Shown here in pieces: positions 9,317 through 19,648 of a DNA stretch of 64,000 nucleotides. How positions within the stretch are numbered: the stretch's first letter is position 1; each line of letters starts with the position of its first letter. Source of the stretch: Panax quinquefolius (taxonomy: Eukaryota > Streptophyta > Magnoliopsida > Apiales > Araliaceae). The notes beneath the pieces were generated by a model. It was not told where the DNA came from. It did no database searches and was given only the letters and a program-made list of their open reading frames with translations. The stretch covers positions 13,833,258 through 13,897,257 of the forward strand of contig CM035169.1 in assembly GCA_020205615.1 (NCBI GenBank). The letters run 5' to 3'. Both the position numbers and the translations under genes were made by a program.

Positions 9317-12300
9317 TTAAACGAACAATTTTGTGAACTTTGCAACAAAAAGTCCGCTAGTTTGAGATGTTAAAGGATCAAAGCGTAAGGTGTTTTGTAT
9401 CCGACCACTCTTACATGGCCAATTTTTAGAAGCATCTATCTCCAGCAACTCTGTAAGGCGAAAGGGAGCATGCACCACACCATCAAACAAGAGGCAAAGG
9501 AGATAATATCAGTTTTTGCAACTGAAACTAGTTAAACACTGCCAGCTTTTAAGTAAACACACTTAGAAACTGCCAACTTACCAGCAGAAGTATTTTGTAA
9601 AAGAAACTGCTCTATCACATCTTCATTCTGAGCAACAGTTAAACTACATCACCAAAACGGGAAGAAATAAGAAAATAGGCAATGAATTTCTTAACCAGGC
9701 TAGAAACTCTTTTAAGGTTTTGGAATGATAAGTATATAGAACACCTGCAAGTGCTGTAGACAAGGGATCCTCCAACTTTTAGTAATTTGAAACCATTGGT
9801 TAGTAGTAGTAACTGCATGGAGAAGATAAATAATAATAATAATAATAAAGGTACTGAAATAGAAGATAACAAAAGGAAAAAAGATGTCCCAGATATAGAA
9901 AATAATTTCATAACGTAAGCAGCCATGACAAAGCTCAAATAAACCGGTCCGCAGAATATCCATTTCGATATGATAACAGTGCAGTTTGCAAGGAAATGAA
10001 TTACAGAACTTAAAAGTCATGGTAACAAATATAGATTTTCTAGGCACGCAAAAGTGCCTGAATGCATCATAAGTAAACAGTGACACCTGCTCGTAGGTTG
10101 GTTCTACGACCAACTGCAAGAACAAAACTGTGAGGTCTTCAAAAAGCTGCTCTGCTCTGCTATAGATGATACGTCTAAGTTGAAAATACCAGCTAAGGCA
10201 GAGAAAATAGTAATGAGGACCTTTGAAATAATACAGCTTCTTAGGAACTTTATAGTCAAAAATCAAAAGGTTATTGCTATATTCAAAAATTCAATGTATC
10301 TCAAGCTGACTCTGGGTTTTTGCAATAAATCCTTATGAATAGCTTCTTGAAGAAGATATCATGCTGATCGATGAAATAATTTTTTGTTTGTGACTAAAAA
10401 TGATTTAGTTACCTGAAGGACAGTCAAGTCGTCAGTCCTCTCTGCATTCAAGACACGCCGCTGAAGGGTGGTCCAACCCCAATTTTCAAATTTTTGAATG
10501 TGTTTGATTGATCCATCATGTGTGCATTCTGCATCAACAAGGACCTGATTTAAGATTAAAGTTATTAAACCAGCCATTAGATTTTGAGCATAATGAAGAA
10601 GCGAGTAATAAGATGCATCCAATCTAAAGATTATGGAAGCTAAAACACAGAGATGATCAGATTGATTTGCTAATCATCAAGTGAAAAACAGAATGCATGC
10701 ACAACTTAGTTATGATGTTAATCAAGGAGCAGAAGTGAGATCATAACAAAGAAATAAATGAAAGGGATGACATTTTTCACCTTGTCATAGCCATAGTTTG
10801 AAACCTCAATACCATTTACAATTTTATATAACTCATTTTTACTGAGCCCAACCACTCCAGAATGCAGGCCATAAAATATAAGCTCCGGATCTTGAATCTG
10901 TGGGACTAGCTGTAAATTACTATTTTCCTGGGCTTTATTTGCCCTTTTTCTTTCTTTCCAAGGTCTCCTAGATGTCCATTCTTTGTAAGTGTCTAGCTTT
11001 TCTTCCAAGGAAGAGTCCCTGTTCAATACTACAAAGAATGATAATACTTCAAAAGACAAAAATATGACTTCACTATTGACAAACCAAAAAGAAGGGGAAT
11101 CATTAAACATCATATCATAACTTCGTTACAAATTCATTACATGTTTTAGAATTTGAGTGAACCCTGACTGGAATAAGAGAAAATGTTGTTCCATCAGCAA
11201 CAAATAGACGACACCGATCTCCGAGTGCATATTTCTGCAGCATTGTTCTACAAGCTGCCAATCTATGTCTTGCAACATCAACACCAGTCACAGAACCTGA
11301 ATTGCCAAGGAGGTCTGACATCATACATAGTTTGGCACCTGAACAGGAACACAAATTAAGAAATAGAATTGGGTGAATGTTTGATAGTAAACATACAAAT
11401 AGAAACTTTGAAGAAGACCTATAAAGTTATCATAAGATATCCACACTGAATAGAAAGAATTTAAATTATATCATATAATTGAATTAACTCCAACAACATT
11501 GCCAAATATAGATATTACATACAGATCCTTGCTCATTAAGATCTTTCAACATATCCCTTTTTAATACCAAACTAGGCAAGGAAACTGGACCAGTAAGCTG
11601 TTCAGTGTGAACCCACTTTCAAGAGACGCTCATTGTTTATAATTAGCAAGAAAAGGGAATCCGGGACACATTACACAATTTGCTTGATTTGGTTGTAACT
11701 TAAAATTTGAGTGTTCTGCTATAATTCATTTTACGGAAAAACAGTTTGAGACCTCCAAGGTGAAGAAATCAAAGTGAAAAGGGCAACACACGAGATTTAC
11801 AATTATAAATAACTCAACAGGATGTACTCCAAATAAACTAGAATGATTTCCGTCAAACTAACTAGGAAAACATGTTTACCAGGAGCAGCACAGAGGTCAA
11901 GGACGTGATCTCCCAAAGAGATATCCAAAGCTGTAACTGCAGCTCCGGATGCTGCATCAATTCCATATATCTGATGCCAAAACAATGTGAAAACAAAAAA
12001 CACATAATTTTGTATTAAAAATTTTATATCCCGAACCCAATCTACAACAAGGGTGGGTTTTGAAGTTACAATGTGCCTAGCTGGCTAGCTGATAGACTCC
12101 ACTACGCGCCATGCGTGAGGTGGTCGTCGCCCGATCGCTTTCTAAGACGGTTGTTGGGTGAATTGCTTGCAACACCTTAACCCTCGCCTATATGTAGAGC
12201 GGTAATTTTGGTACAATTGTCTTGCGTTCGAATTCTGCGTTGAATGGACACCAACGACACCTTGACCCCTCGCTTATATTGAAGCGGTAATCTCGGTACA

Positions 12301-15300
12301 ATCGACGATTGATGCGGTAGAAGACGCCACACACAACTATGAATTGTTGTATGATAAGTCAAATTGAATCTCAAAGAAATAACTAAGAAAAATACTTAGA
12401 AATTCTTCAAAGAACCAAAAGTAGAGAATAACCTCAAAAATATATTGAATAATGAATAATGTATATTGTGTTTGATTACATCAACTTGAACCTCTTTTTA
12501 TACTACTCAAAACAATCCAAATCCTAATAGGAATTTATAAACTATAACCCTAATTTCTATAAGGAAATAGAAGTCAATTTGGAAAAGGAATTCTAATTAA
12601 AAAGAAATCCTAATTACAATAGAATTTAAAATTAAGAATCCAAATAAAATAAAAATTCTTCGCCACGTGAACTTGCCAAGTATAAACAATCTATTGTCGT
12701 GAAGGTCATCGCCTTTATAATCCAAACTGCACTACTCGATTTGATATGATCCAACTTGATTATTGAAACAAAACAAACGTGACCCCACCAAGCTAATATG
12801 TCAATAGGGTAAATCCATTATTATTGTTGAAAAACCCACTTGAATTTGATAAGTTTGATAATCTTCAAGAAAACGTGGCCCACGTGAACAACAACCTTGC
12901 CCAAAATGCCGGATGTCATGCAATGTATATATCCCCCATTAATCTGTCATCATTCCTCCTCTTCGAAAGGATTTGTCCTCAATCGCATCCGCCCTCGAAA
13001 ATGATTCGTCCACAAATATGATCCTACATCAAAACAATCAAAGTTAGAATCACCAAACAAAATATAACCACAAGTCTCACACGGTAATTTAAATGAATAA
13101 GCAATATCAAAGAACGCAAACAAGAATTTGAAAAGTTCCAACTCCTCCTGGATCAAATATCAAAATGAAAAACTCTTTATGTGATAAATTTTCCCAATGG
13201 CGAATTCTCGGATCAAACGGAAATCTTATGATCTCGATCATTTTCAAACATAACCACGTCAATGATCCTGGGTCAAATATCAACTTTTGAAATTCATCAT
13301 GCTCTCACGAAAGTCTCTTGAATTCTCGGATTAAACACAAAACAAAACAAATCAATAAGTTCCTTTTGTCTAATCACAAAGAAATTAAATAAACCAAAAT
13401 CATATGCATAGTCTTCTAAAACAATATTCAAAACACTTCCCTGTAGATGTCTTAGGCATTGAACGGGATGAACTGCACGATCCATGTTCCCTCGATGAAT
13501 ATAATCCTATCACGAATCAAGCAAAAACACAATCAACCTTCTTCTTTCCATCGACATTAACACAATAAAGAACAAATAATGTTATCAATCGAGTAAAAAG
13601 GTCACAATCATAAGTTGAAATTTCAATAAGATATCGACGATGATCACAAACAAACTCAACACATGCTAAAGAATTTTCCAAAGTGTTGACAAAAATCGAA
13701 ATATCATCAAAATAGAGAATAACAAATTTCCCCATGAAAGAATTCAAAATATAATTCAACAATTCCACGGAAGTATGCAATGCCTTAGCTAATCTAAGTG
13801 AACTAACTAAACATGCAAATAACTCATCTCTCAAACCATCTCGATGATAAACACTTCGAATCAAAACCATATGATAGCAAATCATGCAATGAAGATCGCT
13901 CCAACGAAACAACATGATTACTACCATTGTCAACTAACGACAATTCATGTAAAGATCGACTAGCATGAAACCCTAAGTCAATATCTAGATAACAAAACCT
14001 AGAATTAATTTCATACAAGTAAACACATCGAGAACGAGAATATATATCATGATCATAAACTAACTCAACATAAATCAAATATCCTCCATAGTTTATGATA
14101 AAATGATTCTACCATCAAAATAGCTAACAACAAATTTTCCAATAGAAGCATGCAAAACATGTTTTAAATAACTCATGAAAACACTAGATGCATTAGTTAA
14201 TCTAATGTAAATAACTAACCACCTATATAACTCACATGCTAAAACAATTTTCCATTTATCACAATCTCGTGCTAAATTGATTAGGCATCAGATCATTATC
14301 ACATGTAGATAAAACACAAGTACTATGCAATTTATCAAGCATATTATCCAAACAAGAAAAGAATAACGATACTTGTTTACCAATTCAAAATCGATTTAAC
14401 AAACTCGTTGTCCATCCTCCTTAGATACTATGATCTCATAATCAACACATGAACTCATGTCTTCTCTCACGATACCCACTTTCACCAACTCTCCAACCCG
14501 CCTTGGTAACTTCGTTGTCTCCTGGGAATACTATCACCGACGGATTTTGGAATGATAGTACGGGTATTTCATCAACAACTTTGCACAAGAGACAAAACAA
14601 AACTAGACAAAGAAGAATCATTAGTGTTAGTATTCAAAAGCGCCCGTCTTCATGCACGAATGTACAGTCATCGCTTTTCAAAATATAACTCACTTTTCAA
14701 CTCACTATCTTTTCATGGTCACATATTTCTTCTCTCTCTTCTTTATGCTCACCCTCTCGCTTGTTTTTCTCTCGCTTATCAAGGTCACTCTTTTCATTCT
14801 CTTTTTCTCAATCTCTTTTCTTTTCATTCTCACTCTTTTAATTTTTTCTTTTACATTATCAATCTTTTGAACAATTTCTTTTTGTCGATCTTTTCCACAT
14901 GTATTTCCTTTTACAAACTCATCTTCTTGATTACTTTCTTTCGGATGTTCACCATCTTGCTTTAGATCATGGATTTCATCTTGAACACTCGAACCCAATA
15001 ACTCTCCTGGATCGCATATTCTATAATTTCTTCCACCTCCCCGTTGATCTTGTTTCTTTTCTACCTTAGAAGTATATTGTAATCGCATCCAATAATCTTC
15101 CTTGTTTACTTGTGTGCGAACCCTCCTATTATTGTTTCATCAGAATCGCCTTCAAGGTTGCTCTAATTGCCTTTGAGATGTATACTCCTCCCCTCCCGTC
15201 ATGTCAGATTGGTGCAAACCAGCTTTCGCATCATTGCTTTTAATTACGCCCATGTCTCGAATCTGACGCTCCCCATGTTTTTGTTTGATAAGTCGCCACC

Positions 15301-17295
15301 ATATAATTGTATGATCGGAGAACTCTTGAATTGCTTCGTCGACCTTCCTCCTCTCTGAGTAATCACGATAGTCAAATGCTCGCTCCATTTTCTCTCCCAT
15401 CTCGGATATGCCTCTCAGATCAATATTGCCTTGAAAGTATTCCTTTCGAGACCCATAAGAACTTTCATAATCAGTAGCTATACATATTTTGTCAGAAACA
15501 AAGGTTAGTAGATAAAAATTTTCTCACACACTCCCTTACGTGTTTTCATTTCAAATAATGATGAATCACCGTGTATCGCTTCAAATTTGGCTTTTACCCT
15601 CTAATAATCTTACACTCTTGCCTTTTACCTCAAATATTCTCTCTAATAGGTTCTTATTCAATTCCCTAGCAAAATTCTTGGTTTTACTAATCAATTCGAA
15701 ATTACTTGTCACTTAAACAAAAATATAGATGGTGTAGTTATCGAATACCACCAAAAATCAACGATCGATTGTCTTCAGACTCTCTCAGAGGCTTTGGACT
15801 CGTAAATTGTAGCTCCGCTTTGTAATTGATGATGATGGAACAGTATGAACTCTTAGTTAGAATTTGATGATTTGATGGTGTGCTACAAATTGGGTTAAGC
15901 ACAATAGAATATGATTTTTTTATTTATTTATTTTTTTCCTTTTTTTTTTTTTTTTTTTTGCAATATATATTTCGACAAAAAATTAAAGATAAGTAACTTG
16001 CTAGAAAGGCTTAGCTCTTATACCAAATGATAGACTCCACTCAAGACGCATGTGCGTGGTGGTCGTCGCCCGATCGCTTTCTAAAGACAGTTGTTGGGTG
16101 AATTGCTCATAACACCTTAACCCCTCGCTTATATGTAGGACGGTAATTTTGGTACATTGCTCGTCGTTCGAATTCAACGTTGAATGGACACCAACGACAC
16201 CTTGACCCTCGCTTATATTGAAGCGGTAATCTTGTCTGACAATCGACGATCGACAAGTAGAGAAGACGCCACACACAACTATGAATTGTTGTATGATAAG
16301 TCAAATTGAATCTCAAAGAAATAACTAAGAAAAATACTTAGAAATTCTTCAAAGAACCAAAAGTAGAGAATAACCTCAAAAATATATGAATAATGAATAA
16401 TGTATATTGTGTTTGATTACATCAACTTGAACCTCTTTTTATACTAGTCAAAACAATCCAAATCCTAATAGGAATTTATAAACTATAACCCTAATTTCTA
16501 TAAGGAAATAGAAGTCAATTTGGAAAAGGAATTCTAATTAAAAAGAAATCCTAATTACAATAGAATTTAAAATTAAGAATCCAAATAAAATAAAAATTCT
16601 TCGCCACGTGAACTTGCCAAGTATAAACAATCTATTGTCGCGTGAAGGTCACTGCCTTTATAATCCAAATCCGTGCACTACTCGATTTGATATGATCCAA
16701 CTTGATTATTGAAAACAAAACAAACGTGCCCCCCACCAAGCTAATATGCTGAATAGGGTAAATCCATTATTATTGTTGAAAAACCCACTTGAATTTGATA
16801 AGTTTGATAATCTTGAAGAAAAACGTGTGGCCCACGTGAACAACAACCTTGCCAAAAATGCCAGATGTCATGCAATGTATATATCCCCGGTCAATCTGTC
16901 ATCACTAGCCCATAAAAAGATTGCTTTAATAAGCATATCATATTGTAACATACAACATTTTCATCAGTACTTTTTTAAGTAAATAATCCGACTTCGTATA
17001 TATATACATGGAAAGGATCAAGGGTAAGCCTTTGATCCTACATACCTTGCATACTCCATTTAGCGACGGACCGGGCTACAGTTCGGTCCGTCGCTATATG
17101 TTGATCACCGGAAGTGGAGGGCTCTCCTTAGCGCAAGCCATAAGAAGGAAGCAACCTACCTTTAATTGCTCTTTCAGCAAGTCAAAAGATGAAAAGGGGC
17201 TTTCTTCTAAAAACTAAAACGTCGGTTCTCTTATAGAGACGGACCGATCTGTCGCCCGGTCTATGGGTGAGCATGGTAGGTGAGCCCTTGAAATG

Positions 17296-17341
<46 letters not shown>

Positions 17342-17777
17342 TAGTTGAAAACTCAATTGGTCACCTTTCCTTGTTGATATGCCTTTGAGTTAGCAATCTG
17401 AATATGAGGTGGAAGAGAATAGAAATTGGGTAACCAAGTTACTTTCTCAAGCTTACATCTTATCTCAGCTTCTATTTCTTCGAGAAAACCTTCACATCCA
17501 GGTTTTAACCTTCAAAAGATAAAATTTAACATTAGAACAGTACCAAAACACAGCCGAATGAATCAATCAGAATAAAACAATCACACGCAACTCTTATTTA
17601 TCTCATTCAGCACCCAAAAACATCACATTCATCCTATGATCAATTGAGAGAATAATCTTACAGGTACCTTATATAACGAGGGGTGGAATCAGTGGCAATA
17701 TAAATTGAGGGATCCAATCCGTTCTCATTCAGAAAATCAAGAAAAGCTTCCGGCAATTGCAAAGCTTTCACGTCCAT
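9317..17777 (-). CDS. NOL1/NOP2/Sun-family RNA (cytosine-5) methyltransferase
   Basis: Nine coding exons on the minus strand: 17668-17777, 17365-17509, 11880-11970, 11141-11338, 10781-11028, 10413-10544, 9745-9812, 9582-9643 and 9317-9450. All have GT-AG borders and join in frame to 1188 bp (395 aa). SAM-binding motif I is LDLCAAPGAKL (about residues 109-119), followed by GVDVARHR and FVADGTTF. Motif IV is VLVDAECTHDGS (Cys271). The catalytic TC of motif VI is VGGSLVYSTCSLTVAQNED (Cys330). The protein starts MDVKALQLPEAF, lacks an obvious PUA domain and ends FTKLFV. It should transfer methyl from SAM to C5 of cytosine in tRNA or rRNA; the exact target cannot be read. Intron 2 (11971-17364) is 5.4 kb because a gypsy element inserted there. 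The exons look undamaged, so the gene is probably active. Confidence 0.9.
12090..12952 (-). repeat. 3' LTR of the intronic gypsy element
   Basis: It runs from TGATAGACTCC to ATCTGTCATCA (863 bp on the plus strand). It is nearly identical to the partner LTR at 16028-16904 apart from small indels, which suggests a young insertion. Confidence 0.9.
13640..14200 (-). pseudogene. Reverse transcriptase remnants, present twice
   Basis: At about 13670-13790 the minus strand encodes LLNYILNSFMGKFVILYFDD, which carries the YFDD version of the RT catalytic motif. At about 14100-14200 it encodes a second version of the same region (SYLKHVLHASIGKFVVSYFD), in which the second catalytic Asp is lost (FDG). 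Two diverged copies of one RT motif inside a single element suggest an internal duplication or a composite origin. Neither is a functional polymerase. Confidence 0.65.
14705..15400 (-). pseudogene. Gag remnant of the gypsy element
   Basis: Minus-strand frames at 15152-15400 and 14705-15088 encode a Gag-like segment (RRKVDEAIQEFSDHTIIWW) followed by a highly charged Lys/Arg/Glu-rich stretch. The first resembles the plant gypsy Gag core (EFSDxAxxWW). Stops separate the two frames. Confidence 0.55.
16028..16904 (-). repeat. 5' LTR of the intronic gypsy element
   Basis: This 877-bp LTR runs from TGATAGACTCC to CTGTCATCA, with the CTAGC target duplication beyond it. In element orientation it is the 5' LTR, because the primer-binding site lies just inside at 16008-16025. 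Confidence 0.9.
17061..17096. repeat. 13-bp perfect inverted repeat (CACTA-like subterminal motif)
   Basis: TAGCGACGGACCG (17061-17073) and its exact reverse complement (17084-17096) are separated by 10 nt. A weaker related copy (GAGACGGACCGATCTGTCGC) follows at about 17238. GCGACGGACC/GGTCCGTCGC palindromes are common in subterminal regions of plant CACTA transposons. No CACTA terminus was found, so this is probably a remnant inside the intron. Confidence 0.55.
17298..17339. repeat. (AT)n microsatellite
   Basis: About 21 AT units lie in intron 2, about 25 bp from the exon 2 donor of the methyltransferase gene. Length polymorphism is likely. Confidence 0.95.
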
Positions 17778-17978
17778 ATAAACTAATCCACTACTCAATC
17801 ATATCCCAAAACCTTGAGATAAAGCGAAAGAAAATAAAAAAGAAGTAAAATTAAGCATCTTTAGCAATCCAGTAAGGAATTACGCTGCAAATTTGAAATT
17901 ATTTGACGAAAAACAAAAATACAAGAGTCGGTAGCTTACCTCACTCTAATACACTACTAATGTAAACTGAAAGTGTGC

Positions 17979-18021
17979 CCTAACCTAACCTAACCTAACC
18001 TAACCTAACCCAACCCAACCC
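17979..18021. repeat. (CCTAA)n telomere-like tract upstream of the methyltransferase gene
   Basis: Six CCTAA units are followed by CCCAA-type units. The tract lies about 200 bp upstream of the ATG at 17777, so it is in the promoter or leader of the minus-strand gene. Related telo-box motifs (AAACCCTAA) occur in promoters of plant translation genes, but this pentamer is not the canonical plant telomere heptamer. Confidence 0.85.
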
Positions 18022-18054
18022 AAAAACTAAACAAACTTTCGAATTGTTTCTTCG

Positions 18055-18188
18055 GAAATGATATTTCCACAACAATTTTTGATATTTTCACACGAAAAAT
18101 GTCGTATATTTTATAGCGACGATTTTTATATCAAAAATTGTTATAGCGACGATTTTTATATCAAAAATTGTTATGGAAATATCATTTC
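18055..18188. repeat. Small foldback element with an internal 30-bp duplication
   Basis: The left arm at 18055-18085 (GAAATGATATTTCCACAACA) pairs with the right arm at 18158-18188 (ending TGGAAATATCATTTC). Inside, the 30-bp unit beginning TTATAGCGACGATTTTTATA is present twice, at 18111-18140 and 18141-18170. It is non-coding and MITE-like. Confidence 0.8.
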
Positions 18189-18477
18189 TCTTGTTTCTTT
18201 AATCCTTATGCCGCTCAGACTTTCCGAAAACAAGAAACCTAAAGACAAAAGAAAAATAAATAAATAATAATTTATTTCTAGAAAAAGTATCAATAAATAA
18301 AAACCTATTCTTCAATGGGTAACCATGAGATTCCAGTTACGAGTTTAGCTTTGATTGTTGGTTGCAAAATTCTACTTTTAAGGAAAAAAAATTCAAAATG
18401 CTGAAGGTAAGTCGTATTTGGAACATTAACTTCTTCATTTTTTAAATATGAATAATATTGGAGACACATTATTCTAT

Positions 18478-18620
18478 AAATATTTTACAAACGGCTGATA
18501 TAACATATTTCACATTAACATATTGTGTGGGGCCGAAGACTATATTGAAATAATTTGTTAATTAATATGATGAGGTGGACTATGTTTATATGTCACATCA
18601 GCCGTTTATAAAATAGTTTA
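18478..18620. repeat. MITE-like inverted repeat
   Basis: The arms TATTTTACAAACGGCTGATA (from 18481) and ATCAGCCGTTTATAAAATA (ending about 18614) are near-perfect reverse complements around about 80 bp of AT-rich DNA. No coding capacity is seen. Confidence 0.7.
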
Positions 18621-19648
18621 TGTATGTTGCATTACTCTTTTAATATTATCTTATTTAACCTTTTTTATAGGAAAAATTGTTACTTTGATTAAGAAATATA
18701 ATAATAGTAGTAATCAAATCGAGTCCACTAGTAGTATTTTATCGAACTCGACTCAATAAACAGCTTATCAATAATTTATTTCCACTTTGATTAAGAAATA
18801 TTATAATTATAGTTGTAATCAAGTCTAGTTGAATAGTGTTTTATCGAAGTTGACCCAATAAAAAAGTTGTAGAGTTGAAAGTAATTAGCATGAAGTTCAT
18901 TTTTATATAAATTAGTCAATTGATCAATAAAATGCTGACATACAGACGAAACTTTATGTAAATTAACATTCTATTAGACAATTGACCATAAATTAAACTT
19001 CGGTTTATCTTGTAGAGTTCGAGGAGTCGAATAAAAAATAATAACTGTAAGGTTAATAAATATGCAGGAAGGTTTTTTGTGAAAAATTCTGAACATCATC
19101 CACCTTGTCGCCCAAAAAAAAACTACTTTTGATTATATAAATTCCCTATAAACATATGATTATCTCATTTTTTTGATAAATTATCTCCTTAAAAGTTTTT
19201 ACATTTTCACCAAGTTGGCTCTTTTATTTTGGACCAAGGGAGTATTATTATTATTTTCAATGTCACTACCATAAATAAAGCAACATCACACTAAAACAAA
19301 GACAATTCAATGTTTGTTACACGGAAACAGTGCTGTAGAAAATAACTAAAGATGGGGCCTTTCCCTGCCAAAAAGGATAGTCTATTACACAATTCTCTAA
19401 CAGTAATGATCTCCCATCTACAATGATGCAGGCATTTAAGTGAAAATTAAACCTGCAAAATAGAAATTGACCCCACAAGTTAAAATGCAACTTATTTAGA
19501 CAAGTTAACAGCCTTATGAAGAAGAGTACTACAAGATTCCCCCAAAAGTTGAAATGTTAACTCAGAAGCATTCAAATAGATTTAAGCCAGAGATCACAAA
19601 AGGTGCTGGTTAAGAAATTACACCTGCTGCTTGGCATCATCCAAACAT
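18621..19648. other. Intergenic DNA and presumed RPN10 3' UTR
   Basis: AT-rich DNA with no supported ORF. Two related stretches (TTTGATTAAGAAATAT at about 18685 and 18786, followed by diverged TAGTAGTAATCAA/TAGTTGTAATCAA) suggest an old short duplication. The last few hundred bases before 19649 are probably the 3' UTR of RPN10. Confidence 0.5.

Larger units (their letters stand above)
12090..16904 (-). mobile_element. Degenerate Ty3/gypsy LTR retrotransposon in intron 2 of the methyltransferase gene
   Basis: A 4.8 kb element is flanked by the 5-bp target duplication CTAGC (12085-12089 and 16905-16909). The two LTRs (12090-12952 and 16028-16904) begin TG and end CA. The primer-binding site reads on the minus strand (TGGTATAAGAGCTAAGCC, 16008-16025), close to the tRNA-Met type, and a purine tract (GAAGAGGAGGAA) borders 12952. 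The element is therefore in minus orientation, the same as its host gene. The interior keeps only Gag and reverse transcriptase remnants, with no intact protease, RNase H or integrase, so it is non-autonomous. Confidence 0.92.
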
